Below, one piece after another: positions 16,115 to 23,254 of a stretch of DNA of 27,481 nt. Position 1 is the first letter of the stretch. Each line of letters opens with the position of its first letter. The notes beneath the pieces were generated by a model. That model had not been told where the DNA came from. It was given only the letters and a program-made list of their open reading frames with translations, and made no database searches. Source of the stretch: JAYPWI01 sp038135065 (GTDB taxonomy: Bacteria > Actinomycetota > Acidimicrobiia > Acidimicrobiales > Poriferisodalaceae). The position numbers and the translations under genes are program-made. The stretch lies in contig JAYPWI010000039.1 in the NCBI GenBank assembly GCA_038135065.1, forward strand, positions 1-27,481, read 5' to 3'.

Positions 16115-17083
16115 TCAGGGCGCAGCGGTGGAGGCGGACTGGCCGGTGACCGCCTCGTAGTTCCGGTTGAGGAACCATCGCTGGTAGTCGCCATAGGTAA
16201 TGGGCTCGTGGAGCAGTGGGTGCTCCCCGTCGACCGTGGTGGGAACAGCTTCGACCATGGCGTCGTCGCGGGCTCCGTAGAAGAACGGGACCGCGTAGCG
16301 GTCGCCGGTCGACGCGTTGCGGGCCCGATGGGCGGTGGAGCGGAACTGGTTGTTCGTCCACCGCTTGAGCATGTCCCCGCTGTTGACCAGGAAGGCCTCG
16401 GCCATGGCGGGCGGGGCGATCCAGTCGTAGCCCGCCGGGCGGATCTCCAAGCCGGGAACGTCGTTGGTGGGCAGGAAGGTGAAGATCGAACTGTCGGTGT
16501 GGGGGGCCAGGCCCCACTCGTTGTCCTCGTAATCCATGGCCGGGTAGTGCGACATGCGCAGGGTCACCGATGGCACGTCGAAGTGGGGCACGAAGTAGTC
16601 GGGGTCGAGGTGCAGGCTGGCGGCCAGCACGGGGAGCAGGCGGTGACCCAGGGCGCTCATCTCGGCGATGTAGGTCGAGGTGTCGGACTCGAACCCGGGC
16701 AGGTCGGGGTAGTGGTTGCCCTCCCGGTAGCCCCCCTCGTGGATGAAGAAGGCCTCGTTCTGGTTCGGCTTGCGCACCTCACCAGCGATCTCCGACGCAT
16801 AGGAGGTGCCCCCGCCCAGGCCCAGGTAGCCACCCCACAGGCGACTCATCGGCATGGCGTCCTTGTCTGGCTGGGGCAGGCCGTGGAGGCGACGAGCGGT
16901 GTCGTAGATGGTCTCGACCAGGGTCCACGGCACACCATGGTTGACCACGAAGAAGAACCCGATGTCCTGGAGGGCCGCGCGCAGCTCGTCGCCCAAGGCT
17001 TCCGCGGCTCCGGGCTCGCCGTCGAGCAACGGCTGGAGGTCCAGCACGGGGATCAGCGAGGTCTCTACGTCGACAGCGGTCAT
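16115..17083 (-). CDS. Isopenicillin-N-synthase-family Fe(II)/2-oxoglutarate-type oxygenase
   Basis: A 322-residue non-haem iron oxygenase with a jelly-roll core. The N-terminal DIOX_N-like region includes IPVLDLQPLL and DIGFFFVVNHGVP (residues 40-52). The iron triad is H195-x-D197 in GLAPHTDSSIFTFL and the distal H252 in FRSTAHRARN. The 2-oxoglutarate-binding RxS motif is altered: R262-Y-A264 (RYAVPFF) has alanine where serine is usual, while the arginine is kept. The family hydroxylates, desaturates or cyclises small molecules. The ATG follows a GCAGGAGGGC ribosome site. It starts 58 bp after the CoA ligase on the same strand, so joint expression is likely, with an additional -10-like box in the gap. 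It is probably not a beta-lactam gene, since no NRPS is nearby. Confidence 0.9.
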   Translation of the reverse strand: MTAVDVETSLIPVLDLQPLLDGEPGAAEALGDELRAALQDIGFFFVVNHGVPWTLVETIYDTARRLHGLPQPDKDAMPMSRLWGGYLGLGGGTSYASEIAGEVRKPNQNEAFFIHEGGYREGNHYPDLPGFESDTSTYIAEMSALGHRLLPVLAASLHLDPDYFVPHFDVPSVTLRMSHYPAMDYEDNEWGLAPHTDSSIFTFLPTNDVPGLEIRPAGYDWIAPPAMAEAFLVNSGDMLKRWTNNQFRSTAHRARNASTGDRYAVPFFYGARDDAMVEAVPTTVDGEHPLLHEPITYGDYQRWFLNRNYEAVTGQSASTAAP

Positions 17084-17104
17084 GGCGATGCCCTCCTGCA
17101 GAGC

Positions 17105-17110
17105 AGGGTA
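17105..17110 (-). promoter_or_regulatory. -10-like box TACCCT before oxygenase gene
   Basis: TACCCT on the minus strand lies 21 nt before the oxygenase ATG, leaving a short leader with AGGAGG. It has the same hexamer as the box before the upstream CoA ligase. Confidence 0.35.
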
Positions 17111-17141
17111 ATTGCCCGGGCGGGTGTTGTGCTGGTGTCGC

Positions 17142-18678
17142 TCACCCGGCGTCGCGCAACAGGTGTCGTTTGACCTTGCCCGTCGCCGTGGTGGGGAGTT
17201 CGTCCACGAACTCCACCCACCGTGGGTATTTGTACGGCGCCAGGGTCTGTCGCACGTGGTCCTGGATCCGGGCGGCCAGGTCGTCGTCGGGTCGGTGGCC
17301 GTCGGCCAGCATGACGAAGGCCTTCGGTTTGGTCAGACCGTCGGCGTCGGTGGCCCCCACCACGGCTGCCAGGACCACCTCGGGCAACTCGACGATGGCC
17401 GCTTCCACCTCCGCCGGCGACACCCAGATCCCACCGGCCTTGATCATGTCGTCGTTGCGTCCGAGGTAGGTGAACGAGCCGTCGTCGTTGCCGATGAAGG
17501 TGTCGCCCGTTGCCATGAACCGGCCGTGGAAGGTGGACCGGTTCTGGTCGGTGCGGCGCCAGTACCCGGGGGTCACCGAGGAGCCTGCGACGAACATCTG
17601 CCCCGGTTCGCCCGACGGCACCGGCTGGCCGTCCTCGTCTCGGAGTTCGATCTCGAACCCTTCGACCGGCCAGCCCGACGAACCAGGCTGCTGACGCTCG
17701 GGCCGGTTGGCCACGTAGATGTGGCCAACCTCGGTCGATCCCACCGAGTNNNNNNNNNNAGTCGAGGGCCACCATCCCCAGCTCGTCGCGGGTGCGGCGC
17801 CAGATCTCGGCCGGCAGGGTTTCGCCCCCCGTGACCGCGGCCCGCACCGAGGCGAAGGTGTCCGGGGGCACCCCGGCGGCCAGCAACTGGGCCAGGAAGG
17901 TGGGTACGGCGAAGAACAGGGTGGGCCGGTGGCGGGTCACATGGTCGAGGACGTGCTCCACGGTCGGTCGGCCGTCGAACAGCACGTGGGTCGCTCCCGT
18001 ACCGAGTGCGAAGTAGTTGACCCCCAGCCCGTAGGCGAAGAACAGCTTGGGCACCATGTACAGGGTGTCCTGAGGCCCCATGTCGAGCACTCCCCGGGCG
18101 TAGGCCTCGGTGAGGAAGGGCATGTCCCCGTGGCGGTGGAGGGCCCCCTTGGGGAAGCCGGTGGTTCCCGACGTGTACAGCCAGAAGGCCACGTCCTCGT
18201 CGTCGGCGGGAAACATGGGCGGGGGCTCGTGACCGACCAGGGTCGACAGCTCGACCAGGTCGGCCGGCGAAGCGGTCCCCTCGACGACGATCGAGGTGAG
18301 GAAGGGCTGATTCTCGGTGGCCGGCAGCACCTGCTCGACGAACAGGTCGCTCACCACGCAGACGGTGGCCCGGCTGTCGGTGAGGAGGAAGCGGTAGTCC
18401 TTCGGGGTGAGCATGGTGGACAACGGGACGGGAACCGCCCCGAGGTGGATGGCTCCCCAGAACACCTCCACGAACGACGGTCGGTCGGCCATCACCATGG
18501 CCACCCGCTGTTCGGGCCGGACCCCCAGGGCGGCCAGGGCCCCGGCCGCAGCCTGGACGCCCTCGGCCAGCTCGGCCCGGGTCGTGGTCGCACCGGTCGG
18601 ACCGTCGATCAACACCACCCGGTCGGGGGATCGGTCTGCTGGGTCGAGGATGAACCGGCGCACCGCGTTGTTCGACAT
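17142..18678 (-). CDS. Benzoate-CoA-ligase-family acyl/aryl-CoA synthetase, interrupted by an assembly gap
   Basis: An adenylate-forming ligase that activates a carboxylic acid with ATP and CoA. The N-terminal part (18678 down to 17760, residues 1-306) has the P-loop YTSGTTGFPKG at 168-178. The C-terminal part (17749 down to 17142) has VGSTEVGHIYVANRP, GRNDDMIKAGGIWVSP (hinge and C-domain entry typical of the benzoate-CoA ligase branch), and the catalytic lysine in TATGKVKRHLL. Read literally across the ten Ns the frame is lost. If the 3-nt overlap of the flanks is merged, the reading frame is continuous and gives 507 residues, normal for the family, so I treat it as one intact gene. The acid substrate (aromatic, alicyclic or medium-chain) is unknown. 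It is divergent from the SDR at 18750. Confidence 0.88.
17750..17759. other. Assembly gap (10 N)
   Basis: A run of exactly ten Ns inside the CoA ligase gene. The left flank ends in ...CGAGT and the right flank begins AGTCGAGG, so they share AGT. The fixed length of ten suggests a scaffolding placeholder rather than a measured distance. Confidence 0.98.
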
Positions 18679-18684
18679 GGGGCA

Positions 18685-18690
18685 AGGGTA
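18685..18690 (-). promoter_or_regulatory. -10-like box TACCCT, leaderless start of CoA ligase
   Basis: TACCCT on the minus strand ends 6 nt before the ligase ATG at 18678, with no ribosome site between. The opposite-facing box for the SDR gene is 31 bp away, so the two promoters are back to back. Confidence 0.48.
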
Positions 18691-18721
18691 ATGACGGGCA
18701 GCAGGCGGGGTCGGCCGGTAC

Positions 18722-18727
18722 TACGGT
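18722..18727 (+). promoter_or_regulatory. -10-like box TACGGT for SDR gene
   Basis: TACGGT lies 22 nt before the ATG at 18750. The leader holds AGGGGAGGA as the ribosome site. Confidence 0.42.
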
Positions 18728-18749
18728 CCGGGGAAACAGGGGAGGACCC

Positions 18750-19586
18750 ATGACCGGTCGTTTGGCGGGCAAGGTGGCGGTGATCACCGGCGGAGGCAAC
18801 GGGATCGGGGCGGCCACCGCCCGGCGGTTCGGAGCGGAGGGGGCCTCGGTGCTGGTCGCCGATCTGCAGACCACCAACGCGGCCGCCGTGTCCCAGGACA
18901 TCGTGGCCGACGGGGGCGACGCCTCGGCCATCCATCTCGATGCGGCCAGCGCCGAGTCGAACGAGGCCCTCGCTGCGGCTGCCGTGGATCGCTACGGCAC
19001 CATCGACGTGGTGGTGACCGCGGCAGGGGTCAGCTCGGGCGACTACGTGTCGGGCGATCTCGAGGTGGCTCGCAAGCGAGTCCGCTTGGCTGCCGAGGCG
19101 GCGGCCGTGAACCCGGCCGCCGCGCTGGTGGACCTCGACATCGAGGACTGGCGCCGGGTCCTCGATGTGAACCTGACGGGCACCCTCCTCGCTGTGCAGT
19201 CCACGGCCCGGGTCATGGTGGACCAGGGTCGGCAGGGCTCGATCGTCACCATCGCTTCGATCGCCGCCATCGACCCCCTGTGGGGAACCCCCAGTTATCC
19301 GGTGTCCAAGGCCGGTGTGTGGATGCTCACCAAGAACGCTGCTCGGACCCTGGCTCCCCTGGGAATCCGGGTCAACGCCATCGGACCGGGATTCATCGAG
19401 ACGAACATGACGGCCATCATCGAAGAGGTCGACCACATGCGGGACTTCGTCTTCGGCGGCACCCCGATGGGTCGCAAGGGCCGACCCGACGAGGTGGCCA
19501 ACGTGGCCCTGTTCCTGGCATCGGACGAGGCCAGCTACGTCACCGGTGAGCTGATCCATCCCGACGGCGGGTGGTTCACCGGCTGA
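18750..19586 (+). CDS. SDR family oxidoreductase with an internal insertion
   Basis: A 278-residue classical SDR. The NAD(P) motif TGGGNGIG is at 13-20, D38 after VLVA suggests NAD preference, TAAG at 90-93 replaces NNAG, and the catalytic set is N141, S170, Y183 and K187 (SYPVSKAG). Between the AAG motif and the DWRRVLDVN helix lies a stretch of about 35 residues (94-130), roughly 20 longer than typical. It is rich in Arg, Ala and Glu and probably an extra helix. The end TGELIHPDGGWFTG fits the family. The start has a clear AGGGGAGG ribosome site. The gene is divergent from the CoA ligase and followed after 70 bp by the Rid-family gene. A role as a hydroxyacyl or alcohol dehydrogenase in the same pathway as the ligase is inference. 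Confidence 0.9.
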   Translation: MTGRLAGKVAVITGGGNGIGAATARRFGAEGASVLVADLQTTNAAAVSQDIVADGGDASAIHLDAASAESNEALAAAAVDRYGTIDVVVTAAGVSSGDYVSGDLEVARKRVRLAAEAAAVNPAAALVDLDIEDWRRVLDVNLTGTLLAVQSTARVMVDQGRQGSIVTIASIAAIDPLWGTPSYPVSKAGVWMLTKNAARTLAPLGIRVNAIGPGFIETNMTAIIEEVDHMRDFVFGGTPMGRKGRPDEVANVALFLASDEASYVTGELIHPDGGWFTG

Positions 19587-19622
19587 GCCCAGGGGCCCGC
19601 CGAGCACTCCACGATCGACCAC

Positions 19623-19628
19623 TACGCT
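19623..19628 (+). promoter_or_regulatory. -10-like box TACGCT before Rid-family gene
   Basis: TACGCT lies 28 nt before the GTG at 19657, with GGGGAGGG in the leader. It is in the gap after the SDR, so the Rid gene may have its own start in addition to read-through. Confidence 0.3.
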
Positions 19629-19656
19629 GCCTTCGTCGCCGACGGGGAGGGTCAGG

Positions 19657-20136
19657 GTGTCGCACGAACAACGGATGGCAGCAGCCGGAATCGAGCTGCC
19701 GGGGGGATACCCACCGGCCGGCCTCTATGTGGGTTCGGTTCGGGTGGGGCGCCAACTCCACGTCGGCGGGCACGGACCGGTCCGGGCCGACGGGACCCGG
19801 ATGACGGGAAAGGTCGGTGGCACCGTCGACCTCGAAGGGGCGCAGGAGGCGGCCCGGCTCACCGGGCTGCAGATCCTGCGCACGGTGCGTGAGGCGGTTG
19901 GCAGCCTCGACGCCGTGCAGCGGGTGGTCAAGGTGTTCGGCATGGTCAACTGCGCGCCCGGGTTCAACCAGACACCGGCTGTGATCAATGGTTGCTCGCA
20001 GTTGTTCCACGACGTCTTCGGCGAGGGGGGAGTCCACACCCGTTCGGCGGTTGGCATGGCCGAACTGCCCTTCGACATCCCGGTGGAGATCGAGGCCATC
20101 TTCCTCCTGAACCCGGAGTTCGACGACCTCAGCTGA
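19657..20136 (+). CDS. RidA/YjgF/UK114-superfamily protein (long YjgF-like subgroup)
   Basis: A 159-residue trimeric-fold Rid superfamily protein, longer than RidA itself (about 128). The pattern GYPPAGLYVGSVRVG, DGTRMTGKVGG, LDAVQRVVKVFGMVN, PAVINGCSQLFHDVFG and THTRSAVGMAELP (here VHTRSAVGMAELP) fits the roughly 150-residue YjgF-like subgroup. R129 corresponds to the conserved arginine that binds substrate carboxylates in RidA. RidA proper hydrolyses reactive enamine/imine intermediates made by PLP enzymes; this subgroup is not characterised to my knowledge. The GTG start follows GGGGAGG. The gene overlaps the convergent small gene by 8 bp at its 3' end. Confidence 0.9.
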   Translation: MSHEQRMAAAGIELPGGYPPAGLYVGSVRVGRQLHVGGHGPVRADGTRMTGKVGGTVDLEGAQEAARLTGLQILRTVREAVGSLDAVQRVVKVFGMVNCAPGFNQTPAVINGCSQLFHDVFGEGGVHTRSAVGMAELPFDIPVEIEAIFLLNPEFDDLS

Positions 20137-20488
20137 TGCCCAACTCCCGCAGGTCGGCCGAGATCTCGCCGACCTGTCGGCGTACATGGTCCAACATGGG
20201 GCGGCCGTCGATCTTTGCTCGCCAGGCCCGACGGCGCATCTGACCGATCCGCTCCACCACCGTTGCTGCCGACCGGTGCACGTCGGCCGGGTCGGCTGAC
20301 ATGGCGGTGGTGGCCCCGAGGTCGACGGCCAGTTGCTGTACCCGGCCTCGCAGGTTCCGCAGCACGTCGGTCAACTCGTCGCTGACCCGCCGGGGGACCC
20401 GGTCGGCCAGGGTGCGGAAGAAGTAGTCGATGTCGACCGGGGTGAGCCGGTCGATGGCCAGCCCTGCGATGTGGTCGTCGCGTTCCAT
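20129..20488 (-). CDS. Small helical protein of unknown function
   Basis: A 119-residue protein (MERDDHIAGLAIDRLTPVDI...) that I do not recognise. It is soluble, highly charged and predicted largely helical by eye, with Arg-rich segments (RVPRRVSDEL, IGQMRRRAWRAK) and no membrane segment. The ATG at 20488 follows the ChoD-like gene by 26 nt on the same strand and is itself preceded 7 nt upstream by a TANNNT box, so it may be both the last operon gene and leaderless. Its 3' end overlaps the Rid-family gene by 8 bp tail to tail. Coding is moderately supported by codon bias and position. Confidence 0.65.
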   Translation of the reverse strand: MERDDHIAGLAIDRLTPVDIDYFFRTLADRVPRRVSDELTDVLRNLRGRVQQLAVDLGATTAMSADPADVHRSAATVVERIGQMRRRAWRAKIDGRPMLDHVRRQVGEISADLRELGIS

Positions 20489-20495
20489 CGGGGCG

Positions 20496-20501
20496 AGCCT
20501 A
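20496..20501 (-). promoter_or_regulatory. -10-like box TAGGCT, leaderless start
   Basis: On the minus strand TAGGCT ends 7 nt before the ATG at 20488. No ribosome site is seen in the 26-nt gap after the GMC gene. Confidence 0.38.
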
Positions 20502-20514
20502 GGGCCGGTTCGGG

Positions 20515-22201
20515 TCAGTGGCGGAGGGCGGCGGGAGCGTCGGCGGGGACCACGGGCCATCGGGGCGGCACCGGGGCGATGCGCCGATAGGGATCGCCGG
20601 GGGCCGGTCGGGGATCGGGGTCCCCCTTGTTGGGCCACATGGACATGGCGCGTTCGGTCTGGGCGCAGATGGTCAGCGACGGGTTGACCCCGAGGTTGGC
20701 GCTGATGGTCGATGCGTCGGCCACGTGCAGGCCCGGGTGGCCGTGGACCCGCTGGTAGGGGTCCACCACACCGGTGGTCGCGTCGGCGCCGATGACGCAG
20801 CCACCGAGAATGTGGGCGGTCACCGGGGTGTCGAGGAGGGCCTCGTTGATCGCCCCCATGGCGTCACCCCCGATGATGCGAGCCGCGTGGCGAGCGGCGT
20901 CGTTCGCCTCGGGAATGTAGGTGGGATTCGGGGTGCCACGGCCCTGTTCGGAGCGCAAACGGGCGGTGCCACGGCGGCCGGTCCGCCAGCGGAGGCGCAG
21001 GCTGTTGTCTCGGCTCTGCATCACGAGGAGGATCACCGACCGTTCCGACCAGCGGCGAACGGACAGGCTCCGCAGGAACCGCAGAGGGTGGCGCAGCACG
21101 GCGAGGGCGAAGCGGCGTTGGCGGAGCAGGGGGCGGCGCTTCGGGTCGTCGGTGGATCCGTCGACCAGCAGGGTGCCCAACAACCCCAAGGCGTTACTGC
21201 CCCGGGGGTAGCGGACCCCTTCGATGTGGGTGTCCGGGCTGGGGTGGATGGACGACGAGATGGCCACCCCAGTGGAGTGGTCGACCTCGGCTGATCGGGC
21301 CGTCGCCCCGACGATGGATTCGCTGTTGGTGCGGACCAGCTCGCCCAGTCGGGGAGACAGGTTGGTGAGCCGACCCCGGTCGGCCAGGGAGCCCAACAGC
21401 CGCACACTGCCCAACACCCCGGCCGAGACGACGGTCCTTGCCGAACCACCGACCGGACGCCTCGGTGGTCACCGTGTAGCCATCGGCGCCGGGCACCAGA
21501 TCGGTCACCGTCCGGTCGGCGAGGACCAGGGCCCCGGCCTGCTCGGCGAGATGGAGGTAGTTCTTGTCGAGACTGTTCTTCGCCCCGTGCCGGCAGCCGA
21601 TCATGCATGCCCCGCACTGCAGGCACCCGGTGCGGGAGGGGCCGAGGCCCCCGAAGTAGGGGTCGGGCACCGTTTCGCCCGGCCGCCCCAGGTACACCCC
21701 GACCTCGGTCGGGTGATAGGTGTCGCCAACTCCCATGGCCTCGCCGACCTGTCGCAGCACATCGTCGGCCGGATGCCGGTCGGGTGCGGTGTCGGCCCCG
21801 AGCATGGCCTTGGCTTGGCGGTAGTGGGGGGCCAGTTCGTCACGCCAATCGGTGATGTCGGCCCATTGGGGATCTGCGAAAAACGGGTCGAGGGGCTCGT
21901 ACAGGGTGTTGGCGTACACGAGCGATCCCCCTCCCACCCCGGCCCCGCTGAGCACCAGGGCATCGGAGAGCAGGGTCATGCGCTGGATGCCCCGCAGGCC
22001 GAGACGGGGGGCGAACAGGAAGCGCCGCAGGTTCCAGTTCGACCGGGGGTAGTCCTCGGGTTCGAAGCGGCGTCCGGCTTCGATGACCAGGACCCGGTAG
22101 CCCTTCTCCACGAGACGCAGGGCGGTGACGCTGCCCCCGAACCCGCTCCCGATGACGATCACGTCGTGGGCGTCGGGCCCACCTGCGGTCGGCTGACTCA
22201 C
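20515..22201 (-). CDS. ChoD-like GMC oxidoreductase, frameshifted in this sequence
   Basis: An FAD-dependent oxidoreductase strongly resembling mycobacterial ChoD (recalled: shared GSGFGGSVTALRL, GAGVGGGSL.YANTLY, TRTNSESIVGA, TAH.LGG..IG and VVPADAP..LR). The FAD motif is at residues 18-23. The Cys motif C193-x2-C196-x2-C199-x3-C203 is followed by RHGAKNSLDKNYL. The C-terminal half keeps the NLGVNPSLTI segment of the flavin site. The frame changes between about 21468 and 21430: the upstream frame reads YTVTTEASGRWFGKDR, and the downstream frame resumes with TVVSAGVLGSVRLL. One surplus base (or a loss of 2 mod 3) restores a 561-residue protein close to ChoD length. It may be a sequencing error or a real pseudogene. 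GTG at 22201 overlaps the LLM stop as GTGA. Despite the ChoD name, steroid oxidation is unproven. Confidence 0.85.
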
Positions 22202-23238
22202 GCGGAGAAGGAGGGGAGGACGGTGGCCCCGAAGGCCTCGAGGGAGTCCTGGAGTTCCCCGGCCGGCATACCACCGAGGTCGTTCATCAACAGGTACACG
22301 TCGAGTCCGAGGGTGTCCCGGTATCGGCTCATCTTGTCGATGACCTCCTCGGGGCTGCCGCACACTGTCGGTCCTTTGTCGGTCATCGTGTGGAGATCGG
22401 TCACCCTGATCAGGTCGCCCATCGATGGGGTGCTCAGGCGGAGCAGGTCCTTCACCCAGTTCATGTAGGTCTCGAAGCGGGGTCCACTCGTTGCGAATGC
22501 CTCCTGGGACGTGGGGGCAACGAAGGTGTGGGCGATGGTGCCCACCCGGCAGCCGGCGGGGTCGTGACCGAGTTCGTCCCACAGCTCGCGATAACGCTCG
22601 ACGATGGGGATGAAGATCTGCGGGGGTCCGAACACCCCGGGGAGCATGAGGGGGAGTCCGGCCTGGGCGGCGAACTCGGCGGATTCGATGGACGAACCGC
22701 CTCCTACCCACACGGGCAGCTCGGACTGGACGGGCCGGGGTTGGGTGGTGAAGTTCTCGAACGGGGGTCGGTGGGTCCCCCGCCACTGCAGTTGGGTGTC
22801 CCGGAGGGCCGAGACGAGTAGCCCGAGCTTCTCCTGGTACATCTCCCGGGACACCGCAGGGTCTTGCCCGAACGCGGTGAAGGTGTGCTCGTAGAGGTTG
22901 CCCCGTCCGACCACCAGCTCGACCCGGCCTGCTGACAGCACGTCGAGGGTTGCGTAGTCCTCTGCCTGGCGAATGGGGTCGTTGTTGGTGCCCAGGGCTA
23001 CTGCGGTGCCCAGCCTGATGGTGGAGGTGCGCTCGGCCATGGCGGCCAGCACCACGGCGGGGGAGGAGACGATGTAGTCGCAGAAGTGGTGCTCGCCGAC
23101 CGACGCCGACCAGAACCCCACCTCCTCGGCGGTGACCGCAGCCTCGACGATCATTCGATGCCGCTCGGCCTGGCTCATGAGATGGCCGGTGATGGGATCT
23201 CTGAGGTGGTCGGCCATGGTGGCCCAGCCGATGTGCAT
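22198..23238 (-). CDS. LLM-class (luciferase-like) flavin/F420 oxidoreductase
   Basis: A 346-residue bacterial-luciferase-family protein: AAVTAEEVGFWSASVGEHHF near the N-terminus, STIRLGTAVALGTNNDPIRQAEDYATLDVLSAGRVELVVGRG in the core, and PVWVGGGSSIESAEFAAQAGLPL for the phosphate site. VGEHHF is typical of FMN-type alkanal monooxygenase-like members, so FMN rather than F420 is plausible. It starts 16 nt after the methyltransferase gene, with GAAAGGC upstream, and its TGA overlaps the GTG of the GMC oxidoreductase by 4 nt. The three form a tight operon. The substrate is unknown. Confidence 0.88.
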   Translation of the reverse strand: MHIGWATMADHLRDPITGHLMSQAERHRMIVEAAVTAEEVGFWSASVGEHHFCDYIVSSPAVVLAAMAERTSTIRLGTAVALGTNNDPIRQAEDYATLDVLSAGRVELVVGRGNLYEHTFTAFGQDPAVSREMYQEKLGLLVSALRDTQLQWRGTHRPPFENFTTQPRPVQSELPVWVGGGSSIESAEFAAQAGLPLMLPGVFGPPQIFIPIVERYRELWDELGHDPAGCRVGTIAHTFVAPTSQEAFATSGPRFETYMNWVKDLLRLSTPSMGDLIRVTDLHTMTDKGPTVCGSPEEVIDKMSRYRDTLGLDVYLLMNDLGGMPAGELQDSLEAFGATVLPSFSA

Positions 23239-23254
23239 CGATGTGCCTTTCGGG

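Noticed and set aside
17080..18678. Apparent single minus-strand reading frame through the N gap ending at 17080
   Set aside because: After the gap the translation becomes Arg/Gly-rich nonsense. The real C-terminal half lies in another frame (17749 down to 17142), and the ten Ns are an arbitrary length.
16115..18678. Beta-lactam biosynthesis (isopenicillin N synthase beside an adenylating enzyme)
   Set aside because: The adenylating enzyme is a stand-alone CoA ligase without peptidyl-carrier or condensation domains, and the oxygenase is only a family member.
22202..22786. Extension of the GMC oxidoreductase frame upstream of its GTG
   Set aside because: It is an antisense-like out-of-frame overlap with the LLM gene. 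The GTGA junction and FAD-motif spacing support 22201 as the start.
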